Origin: Nocardia vaccinii NBRC 15922 | Lineage (GTDB): Bacteria > Actinomycetota > Actinomycetes > Mycobacteriales > Mycobacteriaceae | Assembly: GCF_001613305.1 (NCBI RefSeq) | Contig: NZ_BDCC01000035.1 | Location: 62,001-126,000, forward strand | DNA length: 64,000 nucleotides | Direction of reading: 5' to 3' | In this document: positions 26,404-34,423 of the stretch, piece by piece | How the letters are laid out: each line of letters begins with the position of its first letter | Numbering within the stretch: position 1 is the first letter of the stretch | The notes under the pieces: model-generated | Told to the model about the DNA's origin: nothing | Database searches by the model: none | The model's input: only the letters and a program-made list of their open reading frames with translations | Made by a program: the position numbers and the translations under genes

Positions 26404-26577
26404 GCGCCCGCGATCACAGGCCCCGCCGCGCCGGTGCCGCGCCCGGCGCGGCCAACTCCGTCGCGCGGTGATCCCGGACCGATGGGCGGACCGACACCGC
26501 AGGCAGTCGGGTCACAGTCGAACGGATCGGCCGGACAGCCGGGCGAGGCGGTGGCTCGGACGGCCCGCATACGGCTA

Positions 26578-26617
26578 CCGCACCGCCGCCGGGGATATCG
26601 GCACGGCGGCGGTGCGG
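26578..26617. terminator. Bidirectional terminator between csoR and F420-type gene
   Basis: A perfect 14-base inverted repeat (26578-26591 / 26604-26617, CCGCACCGCCGCCG) with a 12-base loop lies between convergent genes, ending 8 bases short of the stop of the oxidoreductase gene. Confidence 0.75.
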
Positions 26618-26625
26618 TGCGCGGA

Positions 26626-27450
26626 TCAGGCGAGTACGGCGGCCAACGTGCGCAGAGTTCCGATGTAGTCGTCACCCAGCGGCTGGATGGCCACATGGTC
26701 GGCGCCCGCGGTCAGGTGTTCGGTCAGGCCCGCCGCGATCTGCTCCGCAGTGCCGTGCAGGGCCAGTGCGTCGACCAGACGGTCGGTGCCAGGGGTGGTC
26801 AGATCCTCTTCGCTGAAGCCGAGACGACGCAGGTTGGCGACGTAGTTCCGCAGCCCGAGGTAGAACTTCACGACCCCGCGGCCGACCGGACGCGCGGTGG
26901 CCGGGTCGGTGTCCAGCACGATCTTGTGCTCGGCCACGAGCAGACTGTCGGGGCCCAGGATCTCGCGTGCCTCGCGCGAGTGCTGCGGTGTGGTCAGATA
27001 GGGCAGCGCTCCGGCCGTGCGGTCCCGCGCCAGCTTCAGCACCCGAGGGCCGAGCGCGGCCAGGGCCCGCTGTTCCTTGGGCACACCGGCCTGATCGAGC
27101 ACGTCGAGATACTCCACCAGAACGTCGTACGGCTTGCGATAGTCGTTGTCGTGCTCGGGATGCCCGATCCCGATACCGAGGATGAAACGGCCCGGGAAAC
27201 GCTTATCGATCCGATGGAAGGACTCCGCGGTCTCCTGCGCGGGAGCGCTCCACACGTTCACGATGCTGGTGCCGATGAGCAGATTCTCCGTCGCCTCCAG
27301 CAGCGACTCCACCACCGGCAGATCGGCGGCGGGCGATCCGCCCAGCCAGATCGAGCCGTACCCCAGCCCTTCCAATTCCTTTGCCTCGTCCGGAGTCACT
27401 GCCCCGTAGTAGCGCCACACCCCGAACCGGCCGAGTCCACGAATCGTCAT
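26626..27450 (-). CDS. LLM-class F420-dependent oxidoreductase
   Basis: A 274-residue TIM-barrel protein of the luciferase-like monooxygenase superfamily, close to the F420-dependent MSMEG_4141 subfamily: GRFGVWRYYG at the start, GYGSIWLGGSP, and FILGIGIGHPEHDNDY, which fits the cofactor-binding face. Actinobacterial members use coenzyme F420 to reduce or oxidise unknown substrates in the cytoplasm. ATG 27450 is preferred by family length; GTG a few codons upstream is possible. It is on the same strand as the following hypothetical gene with 53 bases between, perhaps as one operon. Confidence 0.82.
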   Translation of the reverse strand: MTIRGLGRFGVWRYYGAVTPDEAKELEGLGYGSIWLGGSPAADLPVVESLLEATENLLIGTSIVNVWSAPAQETAESFHRIDKRFPGRFILGIGIGHPEHDNDYRKPYDVLVEYLDVLDQAGVPKEQRALAALGPRVLKLARDRTAGALPYLTTPQHSREAREILGPDSLLVAEHKIVLDTDPATARPVGRGVVKFYLGLRNYVANLRRLGFSEEDLTTPGTDRLVDALALHGTAEQIAAGLTEHLTAGADHVAIQPLGDDYIGTLRTLAAVLA

Positions 27451-27503
27451 ATCGGAGGTGAACTCCGGCACTCCGGCGCGTATTCCACCCGGTCGAGGTC
27501 CAA

Positions 27504-28361
27504 CTACACCATCCCCGCCTCGAATTCCGGATGCACGTGGATCGGAAGCGGTTTGCCCGCGGCGGGCAGGGTCGCCAGGCGCGCCCGCACCACCACCTCG
27601 GCGACCTCGTGCGGAATCGCGTCGTCCTCCTCGGGCTCCTCCCATTCCACGCCCGCCTCGCGCGCACCGCGATCGTGCAGCATGCGGGCGTCCAGCGCCG
27701 CCTGCACCTGCCAGCGGAATTCGCCGGGGGTCATGGGCTCCTCGTCGGCGGGTTCCTGTTCATCGGTGAGCCGCCGCGACTCGGTCAGGCCCTCACCGAC
27801 GAACGGGGCCAAATCGTATGCGGCGCCGCAATTCTCGTCGTCCACGAAGATCAGGAAGCCGTCCGTGCGGCCCGCCCGCGAGAAGCTGCCGAACAAGGTC
27901 GCACCCGTGCCCTCCACGTCGGCCCAGCGGACGAATTCGCCCGCGGTGAGCGGTTCGTTCAGTTCGGGGACCCAGGCGGGCGGGACGACACCGGCCGCGG
28001 CGAGCCGATCACCGGCCTCGCGGGCGATCGAGCGCGAGGGCTCCTCGGTGAGCGCCGTGACGCAGCGCAGGAAGGCCAACGCACCCGGCGTCGCCATTTC
28101 CTCGGCCCGGTCGGCGAACAGTCGCACGAAGACCTCCAGATAGTCCGCGCTCTCCCCGTAACCGACCGAGAGCAGGCCCGCCGCCAGATACTCTCCGTCC
28201 ACCGGCTCGTCCACCTGCTCGAATTCGGCTATCCGTGCGACGACCTCGGCCATCATCGCGGTGACGCCGAGATCGTCGTACTCGACGACCTCCGCATCGC
28301 TCCCGCGCACCTCTTCTCGCTTGTTCTCCCTGCCTTTACGGCCACGGCTCACCGGACTCAT
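27504..28361 (-). CDS. Conserved hypothetical acidic protein
   Basis: A 285-residue, strongly acidic protein with no membrane segment that I do not recognise. The N terminus is basic (MSPVSRGRKGRENKR), followed by a helical, Glu/Ala-rich region (about residues 30-110), a middle part with GSFSRAGRTDGFLIFVDDENC, and a C-terminal region with VVRARLATLPAAGKPLPIHVHPE. The start is taken at ATG 28361 since MSPVSRGRK looks like a natural N terminus; ATG 28379 has GGGAG closer upstream. It precedes the F420-type gene on the same strand. Confidence 0.6.
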   Translation of the reverse strand: MSPVSRGRKGRENKREEVRGSDAEVVEYDDLGVTAMMAEVVARIAEFEQVDEPVDGEYLAAGLLSVGYGESADYLEVFVRLFADRAEEMATPGALAFLRCVTALTEEPSRSIAREAGDRLAAAGVVPPAWVPELNEPLTAGEFVRWADVEGTGATLFGSFSRAGRTDGFLIFVDDENCGAAYDLAPFVGEGLTESRRLTDEQEPADEEPMTPGEFRWQVQAALDARMLHDRGAREAGVEWEEPEEDDAIPHEVAEVVVRARLATLPAAGKPLPIHVHPEFEAGMV

Positions 28362-28562
28362 GGGTGCCGAGTCTGCCATCTTCTCCCGGCTGCGCACGAG
28401 CACCCCGCGAAGCGAGTCGGCGCAGGCAGTCCGCGCGTACCGGCCCACGCCGAGGACTGTCGGATATTTCCCACCGGCGCTTCGGATTCCGCCCACGGCG
28501 GCATAGGCTTGTCGCGAACGGCGGACCAGCATGGTCGCCTCCGGAGGGCACCGAGAAATCTC

Positions 28563-29225
28563 ATGACAACGTTGGTTTGGCTCGTCGTCCCCTACCTCGC
28601 GTTCGCCTCCTTCGGCCTGGGCCACTGGTGGCGTTGGCGGCACGATCGATTCCGGTCCGGCGTCGCCGGGGGCCGGACCGACGTGTCACGGACCGGTCTG
28701 TGGTTGTTCCGCGTCGGCATCCTCGTCGTTCTGATCCCGCGCATCGGCCAAATATTGCTCAGCCGTGCACATTTCGGATCCACTGTCAGCATCGCCCAGG
28801 TCGTCTTCGTCAGCGAGGTGATCGCCGCGCCGATCGCATTGACCGGCGCCGTCCTGCTGTTGTTGCCCACCATGGTGGCCGGCTCCACCCGCCCGGTCAC
28901 CTTCGCCGACCGCATCACCCTGCCGATCCTGGCCGTCGCGATCCTGTCGGGCGTCCTGGTGATCTTCGACCCGAAATCCACCGGCTCCCACGATATCGCC
29001 GCACGCACCCTGTTCGTCTGGTTCCCCTCGCTGTTCAGCCTCGACCCGCGGCCCGCCGTGATGACCCACGCCCCGCTGCTCTACCGGTTCAGGGCCCTCA
29101 CGGTCGTTTCGGCCATAGCCCTGTGGCCGTACACCCGACTCGCCGGCCTGTTCCTGTGCCCGATCGAGAACACCGTCCGGCAATTGATCACCGCACTGAC
29201 ATCAGCTGTCCGCCAGGCGAATTGA
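28563..29225 (+). CDS. NarI-like membrane protein lacking haem ligands
   Basis: A 220-residue protein with five hydrophobic segments that aligns with NarI, the cytochrome b gamma subunit of respiratory nitrate reductase: it opens with PYLAFASFGLGHWWRWRHD and ends with LWPYTRLAGLFLCPI, similar to the FPFSRLIHIWSVP end of E. coli NarI. All four haem-ligand positions are changed at conserved spacing: Arg50 and Arg60 for His56 and His66, Arg177 and Gly195 for His187 and His205 (alignment from memory of the E. coli sequence). It therefore probably binds no haem. No narG, narH or narJ is near. It may be a degenerate or repurposed paralogue. ATG 28563 follows a GAGGG-rich stretch. Function unknown. 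Confidence 0.7.
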   Translation: MTTLVWLVVPYLAFASFGLGHWWRWRHDRFRSGVAGGRTDVSRTGLWLFRVGILVVLIPRIGQILLSRAHFGSTVSIAQVVFVSEVIAAPIALTGAVLLLLPTMVAGSTRPVTFADRITLPILAVAILSGVLVIFDPKSTGSHDIAARTLFVWFPSLFSLDPRPAVMTHAPLLYRFRALTVVSAIALWPYTRLAGLFLCPIENTVRQLITALTSAVRQAN

Positions 29226-29278
29226 CCCAGCCCACCCGTCCGTCGGCGGCGCGATCCCGAGGCAGGGGCCAGTCGGCC

Positions 29279-30127
29279 CTACTCGCCGCAGCAGCCCTGC
29301 GCGCTGGGTACTGTGCGCATCTCTCGGGTCTGTGCGTTGCGGGTGGCCAGGTCCTCGTCGGCGGGGTAGTCGACGGCGACGAGGCTCAGGCCGTGGGCAG
29401 GAGCGACGGTGACGGCGCTGGAGCGGGTGCGTTCCTCGAGCAGGGAGGCCGGCCAGTCCGGGGTGCGGCGGCCCTCGCCCACCGCGAGGGCGCCACCGAC
29501 CAGGCTGCGGACCATGGACCAGCAGAAGGCGTCGGCGGTGACGTGTGCGGTCAACAGGTCGCCGGTCCGGTCCCAGTCGAAGCGCTGGAGTTCGCGGACG
29601 GTGGTCGCGCCCTCCCTGCGACGGCAGAATGCGGCGAAATCGTGCAGGCCCAACAACTTTCGCGATGCCTCGCGCATCGCGTCCAGGTCCACCGGACGGC
29701 ACGGGACCACGCTGCGGGCCTGCAGCGGTGACGCACCGTAGGGCGCGGTGGTCAGCCGGTAGATGTAATGGCGGCGGATCGCCGAGAAGCGGGCGTCGAA
29801 TTCGGCTGGGACGGGCCGGATTCCGGTGACGCGCACGTCCTTCGGCAGGAATCGCGCGAGCCGGTGCAGCAATTTGTCCACGTCGAATTCGGCGGTGGTA
29901 TCGAAATGCGCCACCTGTCCCTCGGCGTGCACCCCGGCGTCGGTGCGGCCCGCGACGGTCAGCTGGATCGGCTCCCGCAGCACCTTGCCCAGCGACTCCT
30001 CCAACACGCCCTGCACCGTGCGCAACCCCGGCTGACGTGCCCATCCGGTGAAATCGGTGCCGTCGTAGGCCACGTCCAGCCGTACCCGAATTGCAACAGT
30101 CCGCCCGGACGAATCGGACATGGTCAC
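29279..30127 (-). CDS. truA: tRNA pseudouridine(38-40) synthase
   Basis: A 282-residue TruA. The catalytic Asp is in AGRTDAGVHA, and the RNA-binding RRHYIYRL and FAAFCRR segments are present. The enzyme makes pseudouridine at positions 38-40 of tRNA anticodon arms. GTG 30127 is preferred, since AGGAG lies 6 bases upstream; ATG 30121 is 12 bases away. A short Cys-containing tail (QGCCGE) ends the protein. It follows rplQ, as in other actinobacteria, and a hairpin at 30196-30226 separates them. Confidence 0.93.
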   Translation of the reverse strand: MTMSDSSGRTVAIRVRLDVAYDGTDFTGWARQPGLRTVQGVLEESLGKVLREPIQLTVAGRTDAGVHAEGQVAHFDTTAEFDVDKLLHRLARFLPKDVRVTGIRPVPAEFDARFSAIRRHYIYRLTTAPYGASPLQARSVVPCRPVDLDAMREASRKLLGLHDFAAFCRRREGATTVRELQRFDWDRTGDLLTAHVTADAFCWSMVRSLVGGALAVGEGRRTPDWPASLLEERTRSSAVTVAPAHGLSLVAVDYPADEDLATRNAQTREMRTVPSAQGCCGE

Positions 30128-30195
30128 AGGAATCTCCTGGTTAACTTGACTTCCTTCCCTCCTGCACGATGGAATTCCGGAAGATAATGACGAAT

Positions 30196-30226
30196 AAGCC
30201 CGCCGACCCGGAGGGGACGGCGGGCT
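30196..30226 (-). terminator. Terminator after rplQ
   Basis: A perfect 10-base inverted repeat, AAGCCCGCCG (30196-30205) and CGGCGGGCTT (30217-30226), with an 11-base loop lies just beyond the rplQ stop. Read on the minus strand it is followed by a T-rich stretch (ATTCGTCATTATCTT). It probably ends the ribosomal operon, perhaps with some readthrough to truA. Confidence 0.75.
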
Positions 30227-30245
30227 TACTCATGCACCCGAGCTT

Positions 30246-30782
30246 CTACTCGCTCTTTTCGGCGTCCGCGGAAGTCTCCGTGGATTCGGCAGCGGCCTCG
30301 GCCGCAGGCTCGGTCTCGGCAGCCGCCTCGGTCTCGGCAACCGCCTCGGCCACGGGGGCCTCCTCGGTCTTGGCCTTCTGCGACGCGGCGACCCGGCGGG
30401 CACGATCGGCCTCGTTGGTGACGGTCTTCTCGCGGATCAGCTCGATGATCGCCATGGGCGCGTTGTCACCCTTGCGCGGGACGGTCTTGATGATCCGGGT
30501 GTAACCACCCTCACGGCCCTCGAACGACGGTCCGATGGTCGCGAAGAGTTCGTGCACGACATCCTTGTTGCGGATCACCTTGAGCACCTCGCGACGGTCG
30601 GCGAGGGTGCCGGCCTTCGCCTTGGTGACGAGCTTCTCGGCGTACGGGCGCAGCGCCTTGGCCTTGGCCTCGGTGGTCGTGATCCGACCGTGCTCGAAGA
30701 GCGCCTGCGCCAGATTGGCGAAGATCGCCTTCTGGTGCGACGCCGACCCGCCGAAGCGAGCACCCTTCTTGGGCTTGGGCAT
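30246..30782 (-). CDS. rplQ: Ribosomal protein bL17
   Basis: A 178-residue bL17: the conserved N-terminal body (PKPKKGARFGGSASHQKAIF, ITTTEAKAKALRPYAEKLVT) spans about residues 1-120 and binds 23S rRNA near the exit region. The C-terminal 55 residues are a low-complexity Glu/Ala/Thr tail, longer than in E. coli but usual for actinobacteria. It follows rpoA, as is standard; a hairpin-rich spacer of 126 bases separates the two. Confidence 0.97.
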   Translation of the reverse strand: MPKPKKGARFGGSASHQKAIFANLAQALFEHGRITTTEAKAKALRPYAEKLVTKAKAGTLADRREVLKVIRNKDVVHELFATIGPSFEGREGGYTRIIKTVPRKGDNAPMAIIELIREKTVTNEADRARRVAASQKAKTEEAPVAEAVAETEAAAETEPAAEAAAESTETSADAEKSE

Positions 30783-30816
30783 TGGTTAATTCTCCTGTGT
30801 TGGATTCCGGCGTTCT

Positions 30817-30860
30817 CGGGGCCCTACGGCGGTTACGCTTCGCTACCGCCTTCGGGCCCG
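30817..30860. repeat. Stem-loop in the rpoA-rplQ spacer
   Basis: GGGCCC (30819-30824) pairs with 30854-30859 and GGCGGT (30828-30833) pairs with ACCGCC (30845-30850), with a 3-base internal loop and an 11-base TACGCTTCGCT apex. It lies between two genes of one operon, so attenuation or RNA processing is possible. Its GCGAAGCG core (minus strand) recurs near 22875. Confidence 0.45.
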
Positions 30861-30908
30861 TCGTTCACGCCGGGAGGAAAGGCCCCGGGGGACGCTGCCC
30901 CGTACGGC

Positions 30909-31967
30909 CTAGAGCTGTTCGGTTTCGGCGTAGTCCTGCTCGCCGTTGTCGGTGTCGCTGAACGTGCCGCTGTCGCTCCAGGTGCCCGTGGCGGCGTCGT
31001 AGCCGACGACGCTGGAAGGATCGAAGGAGGCCGGGCTGTCCTTGAGCGACAGGCCCAGCGAGTGCAGCTTGACCTTGACCTCGTCGATGGACTTCTGCCC
31101 GAAGTTGCGGATGTCCAGTAGATCCGACTCGGTGCGCGCGACCAGCTCACCCACGGTGTGCACACCCTCGCGCTTGAGGCAGTTGTACGACCGCACGGTC
31201 AGGTCCAGGTCCTCGATCGGCAGCGCGAACGAGGCGATGTGATCCGCCTCGGCCGGGCTGGGCCCGATCTCGATCCCTTCGGCCTCTACGTTCAACTCCC
31301 GTGCGAGCCCGAACAATTCGACCAGGGTCTTACCGGCAGAGGCCAGCGCATCCCGCGGGGAGATCGAGTTCTTGGTCTCGACGTCCAGGATGAGCCGGTC
31401 GAAGTCGGTACGCTGCTCGACACGGGTCGCCTCGACCTTGTAGGTCACCTTCAGCACCGGAGAGTAGATCGAGTCGACCGGAATCCGGCCGATCTCCGCA
31501 CCCGACGCCTTGTTCTGCACGGCCGGGACGTAACCGCGACCGCGCTCGACCACGAGCTCGATCTCCAGCTTGCCCTTGTCGTTCAGGGTCGCGATGTGCA
31601 TATCCGGGTTGTGCACGGTCACGCCCGCCGGGGGAACGATGTCACCGGCGATGACCGCGCCGGGGCCCGACTTGCGCACGTACATGGTGACCGGCTCGTC
31701 CTCCTCGGACGACACGACCAGGCCCTTGAGGTTCAGGATGATGTCGGTGACATCCTCCTTCACGCCCGGGACGGTGGTGAACTCGTGCAGCACGCCGTCG
31801 ATGCGGATGCTGGTGACAGCAGCACCCGGGATGCTCGACAGCAGGGTGCGGCGCAGTGAGTTGCCGAGGGTGTAGCCGAAGCCCGGCTCGAGCGGTTCGA
31901 TGGTGAACTTCGAACGGTTCTCGGCGATAACCTCTTCGGTCAGCGTCGGTCGCTGTGAAATCAGCAT
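30909..31967 (-). CDS. rpoA: RNA polymerase alpha subunit
   Basis: A 352-residue alpha subunit with an N-terminal dimerisation domain (LEPGFGYTLGNSLRRTLLSS, which contacts beta) and a C-terminal DNA/activator-binding domain with the helix-hairpin-helix segment VGELVARTESDLLDIRNFGQ. The acidic tail after residue 330 is typical for actinobacteria. Start ATG 31967 has GGAGGAG upstream. It sits in its usual place between rpsD and rplQ. Confidence 0.98.
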   Translation of the reverse strand: MLISQRPTLTEEVIAENRSKFTIEPLEPGFGYTLGNSLRRTLLSSIPGAAVTSIRIDGVLHEFTTVPGVKEDVTDIILNLKGLVVSSEEDEPVTMYVRKSGPGAVIAGDIVPPAGVTVHNPDMHIATLNDKGKLEIELVVERGRGYVPAVQNKASGAEIGRIPVDSIYSPVLKVTYKVEATRVEQRTDFDRLILDVETKNSISPRDALASAGKTLVELFGLARELNVEAEGIEIGPSPAEADHIASFALPIEDLDLTVRSYNCLKREGVHTVGELVARTESDLLDIRNFGQKSIDEVKVKLHSLGLSLKDSPASFDPSSVVGYDAATGTWSDSGTFSDTDNGEQDYAETEQL

Positions 31968-32021
31968 GAGGATCTCCTCCTTCAGGGGCGCCCGCTATTT
32001 GACGCCCACGACTGGGGTTGC

Positions 32022-32053
32022 GGGAGACCGCATTCCGCGGAACGCGGCCTCCC
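32022..32053 (-). promoter_or_regulatory. Possible hairpin in the rpsD-rpoA spacer
   Basis: GGGAGACCGC (32022-32031) and GCGGCCTCCC (32044-32053) pair with one mismatch around a loop containing the palindrome TTCCGCGGAA. S4 regulates alpha operons in some bacteria through leader RNA structure; whether this hairpin is such a site is a guess. Confidence 0.25.
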
Positions 32054-32074
32054 ACCAGCGGCGTGTGTAACGCC

Positions 32075-32680
32075 TTACTTCGAGTAGTACTCGACGATGA
32101 GCTGTTCGTTCAGCGGCACGTCGATCTGCGCGCGCTCGGGCAGCTGGTGCACCAGGATCCGCAGCCGGTTCGGCACGACCTGCAGCCAGCCGGCGTTCGG
32201 ACGGTCGCCGATGGTCTCGCGAGCCACCTGGAACGGCAGCGTCGGCAGCGACTTCTCCTTGACATCGATGATGTCGTACTGGCTTACCTGGAAGCTGGGA
32301 ACGTCGACCTTCTTGCCGTTCACCAGGAAGTGGCCGTGCGAGACGAGCTGACGGGCCTGCCGACGGGTGCGGGCCAGACCGGCGCGGTACACGACGTTGT
32401 CCAGACGCGACTCCAGCAGGCGCAGCAGGTTGTCACCCGTCTTGCCCTTCTGGCGGTTCGCCTCTTCGTAGTACCGGCGGAACTGCTTCTCCATGACGCC
32501 GTAGGAGAAGCGAGCCTTCTGCTTCTCCTGCAGCTGCATCAGGTACTCGGACTCCTTGATCCGCGCGCGGCCGTGCTGGCCGGGCGGGTAAGGACGACGC
32601 TCGAACGCCTGGTCGCCTCCGACGAGGTCGACGCGCAGACGACGCGACTTGCGGGTGATGGGGCCTGTATAACGAGCCAT
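32075..32680 (-). CDS. rpsD: Ribosomal protein uS4
   Basis: A 201-residue uS4 of standard length: N-terminal MARYTGPITRKSRRLRVDLV without the zinc cysteines of other bacteria, and the S4 RNA-binding motif LDNVVYRAGLARTRRQARQL. It nucleates 30S assembly on 16S rRNA. It lies 21 bases after rpsK in the alpha operon. Confidence 0.98.
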   Translation of the reverse strand: MARYTGPITRKSRRLRVDLVGGDQAFERRPYPPGQHGRARIKESEYLMQLQEKQKARFSYGVMEKQFRRYYEEANRQKGKTGDNLLRLLESRLDNVVYRAGLARTRRQARQLVSHGHFLVNGKKVDVPSFQVSQYDIIDVKEKSLPTLPFQVARETIGDRPNAGWLQVVPNRLRILVHQLPERAQIDVPLNEQLIVEYYSK

Positions 32681-32701
32681 TTTTCGCTAAATCCTTTCCC
32701 G

Positions 32702-33115
32702 CTAGACGCGACGCCGCTTGGGCGGACGGCAGCCGTTGTGCGGCTGCGGGGTGACGTCGGAGATCGTGCCCACCTCGAGGCCGGCGGCCTGCAGCGAGCG
32801 GATCGCGGTCTCACGGCCCGAACCCGGGCCCTTGACGAACACGTCGACCTTCTTGACGCCGTTCTCCTGCGCCTTGCGGGCAGCGTTCTCGGCGGCGAGC
32901 TGCGCGGCGAACGGGGTCGACTTGCGCGAACCCTTGAAGCCGACGTGGCCCGAGGACGCCCACGAGATGACGTTGCCCTCGGGGTCGGTGATCGACACGA
33001 TGGTGTTGTTGAACGTGGACTTGATGTGCGCGTGGCCGTGCGGGACGTTCTTCTTGTCCCTGCGCCGCGACTTCTGGGTCTTCTTGGGGCCGGAGGTCCG
33101 GCTCTTCGGAGGCAT
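32702..33115 (-). CDS. rpsK: Ribosomal protein uS11
   Basis: A 137-residue uS11: basic N terminus (PPKSRTSGPKKTQKSRRRDK), conserved GHAHIKSTFNNTIV and the C-terminal PHNGCRPPKRRRV. It is part of the 30S platform near the Shine-Dalgarno cleft. It starts 12 bases after the rpsM stop. Confidence 0.98.
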   Translation of the reverse strand: MPPKSRTSGPKKTQKSRRRDKKNVPHGHAHIKSTFNNTIVSITDPEGNVISWASSGHVGFKGSRKSTPFAAQLAAENAARKAQENGVKKVDVFVKGPGSGRETAIRSLQAAGLEVGTISDVTPQPHNGCRPPKRRRV

Positions 33116-33127
33116 CGGTTATATCCC

Positions 33128-33499
33128 CTACTTCTTCTTGCCGGCGACGGTCTTCTTCGGACCCTTGCGCGTGCGCGCATTGGTCTTGGTCCGCTGACCG
33201 CGCACCGGAAGGTGGCGACGGTGGCGGATGCCCTGGTAGCAGCCGATCTCGATCTTGCGGCGGATGTCGGCCTGCACCTCGCGGCGCAGGTCACCCTCCA
33301 CCTTGAGGTCCGACGCCTCGATGTAATCGCGCAACCGGGTGACGTCGTCGTCGGAGAGATCCTTCGAACGCAGGTCGGGGCTGACGCCCGTGGCCGCGAG
33401 GATCTCCTTGGAACGGGTACGACCGATACCGAAAATGTAGGTCAGTGCGATCTCCATGCGCTTCTCGCGCGGGAGGTCGACGCCCATCAGACGTGCCAT
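33128..33499 (-). CDS. rpsM: Ribosomal protein uS13
   Basis: A 123-residue uS13: MARLMGVDLPREKRMEIALT, YIFGIGRTRSKEIL, and the basic C-terminal tail (NARTRKGPKKTVAGKKK) that reaches the tRNAs at the 30S head. It follows rpmJ after a 220-base spacer and precedes rpsK in the alpha operon. Confidence 0.98.
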   Translation of the reverse strand: MARLMGVDLPREKRMEIALTYIFGIGRTRSKEILAATGVSPDLRSKDLSDDDVTRLRDYIEASDLKVEGDLRREVQADIRRKIEIGCYQGIRHRRHLPVRGQRTKTNARTRKGPKKTVAGKKK

Positions 33500-33719
33500 A
33501 TGGCATTTCCTTCATGTTGCGGAGGTCTGCTCCCTGGCCGTCCCCTCGTCTGGGGCCCCGGCCTCCGTTCCGGGGGTGGTTCCGGCATCCGCCCGCCTCG
33601 TCCGAAGACTGTGCGGGCTCGCCGATGCCGTGTGGCGCTGGGAGTTCTTCATATGTGCCAATCCGAACCGCGTTCGGTGCTTGGCTGGTGGTGCGAACCG
33701 GGGATCGCCCCCGCCGGGA

Positions 33720-33833
33720 CTAGCCCTGACGCTGCTTGTGGCGCAGGTTGTCGCAGATCACCATGACCCGGCCGTTACGGCGGATCACCTTGCACTTCTC
33801 GCAGATCTTCTTGACGCTCGGGTTGACCTTCAC
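33720..33833 (-). CDS. rpmJ: Ribosomal protein bL36
   Basis: A 37-residue bL36 too short for most gene finders: VKVNPSVKKICEKCKVIRRN, then GRVMVICDNLRHKQRQG. The zinc ligands Cys11, Cys14, Cys27 and His32 are all present, so this is the zinc-binding form. The start is GTG 33833 and the stop TAG 33720-33722. It lies between infA and rpsM as in other actinobacteria. Confidence 0.95.
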   Translation of the reverse strand: MKVNPSVKKICEKCKVIRRNGRVMVICDNLRHKQRQG

Positions 33834-33927
33834 GTCATTCCAATCTTCTCGGTGTTCACCGGCTGTGAACACAGGTTTTCCCCGACCGGTGCGGCCGGGG
33901 AAATCTATGGGGCGATCGCCGGGGCGA

Positions 33928-34149
33928 TCACTTGTAGCGGTAGACGATGCGACCGCGGGTCAGGTCGTACGGCGAAAGCTCCACGACCACGCGATCCTCG
34001 GGGAGGATGCGGATGTAGTGCTGCCGCATCTTGCCGCTGATGTGGGCGAGAACCTTGTGGCCATTTTCCAGCTCGATCCGGAACATCGCGTTGGGCAACG
34101 GCTCGATGACCCGGCCCTCGACCTCGATGGCCCCTTCCTTCTTCGCCAT
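33928..34149 (-). CDS. infA: Translation initiation factor IF-1
   Basis: A 73-residue OB-fold IF-1 beginning MAKKEGAIEVEGRVIEPLPN, with HISGKMRQHYIRILPEDRV in the RNA-binding face. It blocks the ribosomal A site during initiation. The start codon ATG 34149 is closely preceded by GGAGG; an in-frame GTG 14 codons upstream is not supported by the family. It is the first gene of the alpha operon here. Confidence 0.97.
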   Translation of the reverse strand: MAKKEGAIEVEGRVIEPLPNAMFRIELENGHKVLAHISGKMRQHYIRILPEDRVVVELSPYDLTRGRIVYRYK

Positions 34150-34264
34150 ATCCTCCGCGATCCCGTTTGCGCTGAGACCCTGGCTGGTCACAGCTCGTCA
34201 GCGGATTTCTCCGCCGTCACCGTCTGTTTTGCGGCCGACTCTCGTGCACTTTCGCCGACCGGAT

Positions 34265-34293
34265 GCCATACTCACCGGACAGCAACATGCGAA
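34265..34293 (-). promoter_or_regulatory. Possible infA promoter
   Basis: On the minus strand, TTCGCA and TATGGC are 17 bases apart and about 115 bases before the infA start. The boxes match the housekeeping consensus only partly. The 274-base gap up to the MFS gene shows nothing else clear. Confidence 0.25.
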
Positions 34294-34423
34294 CATGAAT
34301 CGACCGGCGGATAGGTGCACCGCCGACCAAGCTTACCTGTGCGTACTACCCCCCACCAAACCGCCCCATTATGCCCTGCGCGAAGCACGACCGATCGCGA
34401 TTCTCCGCCGGTGGTCGCGATTC

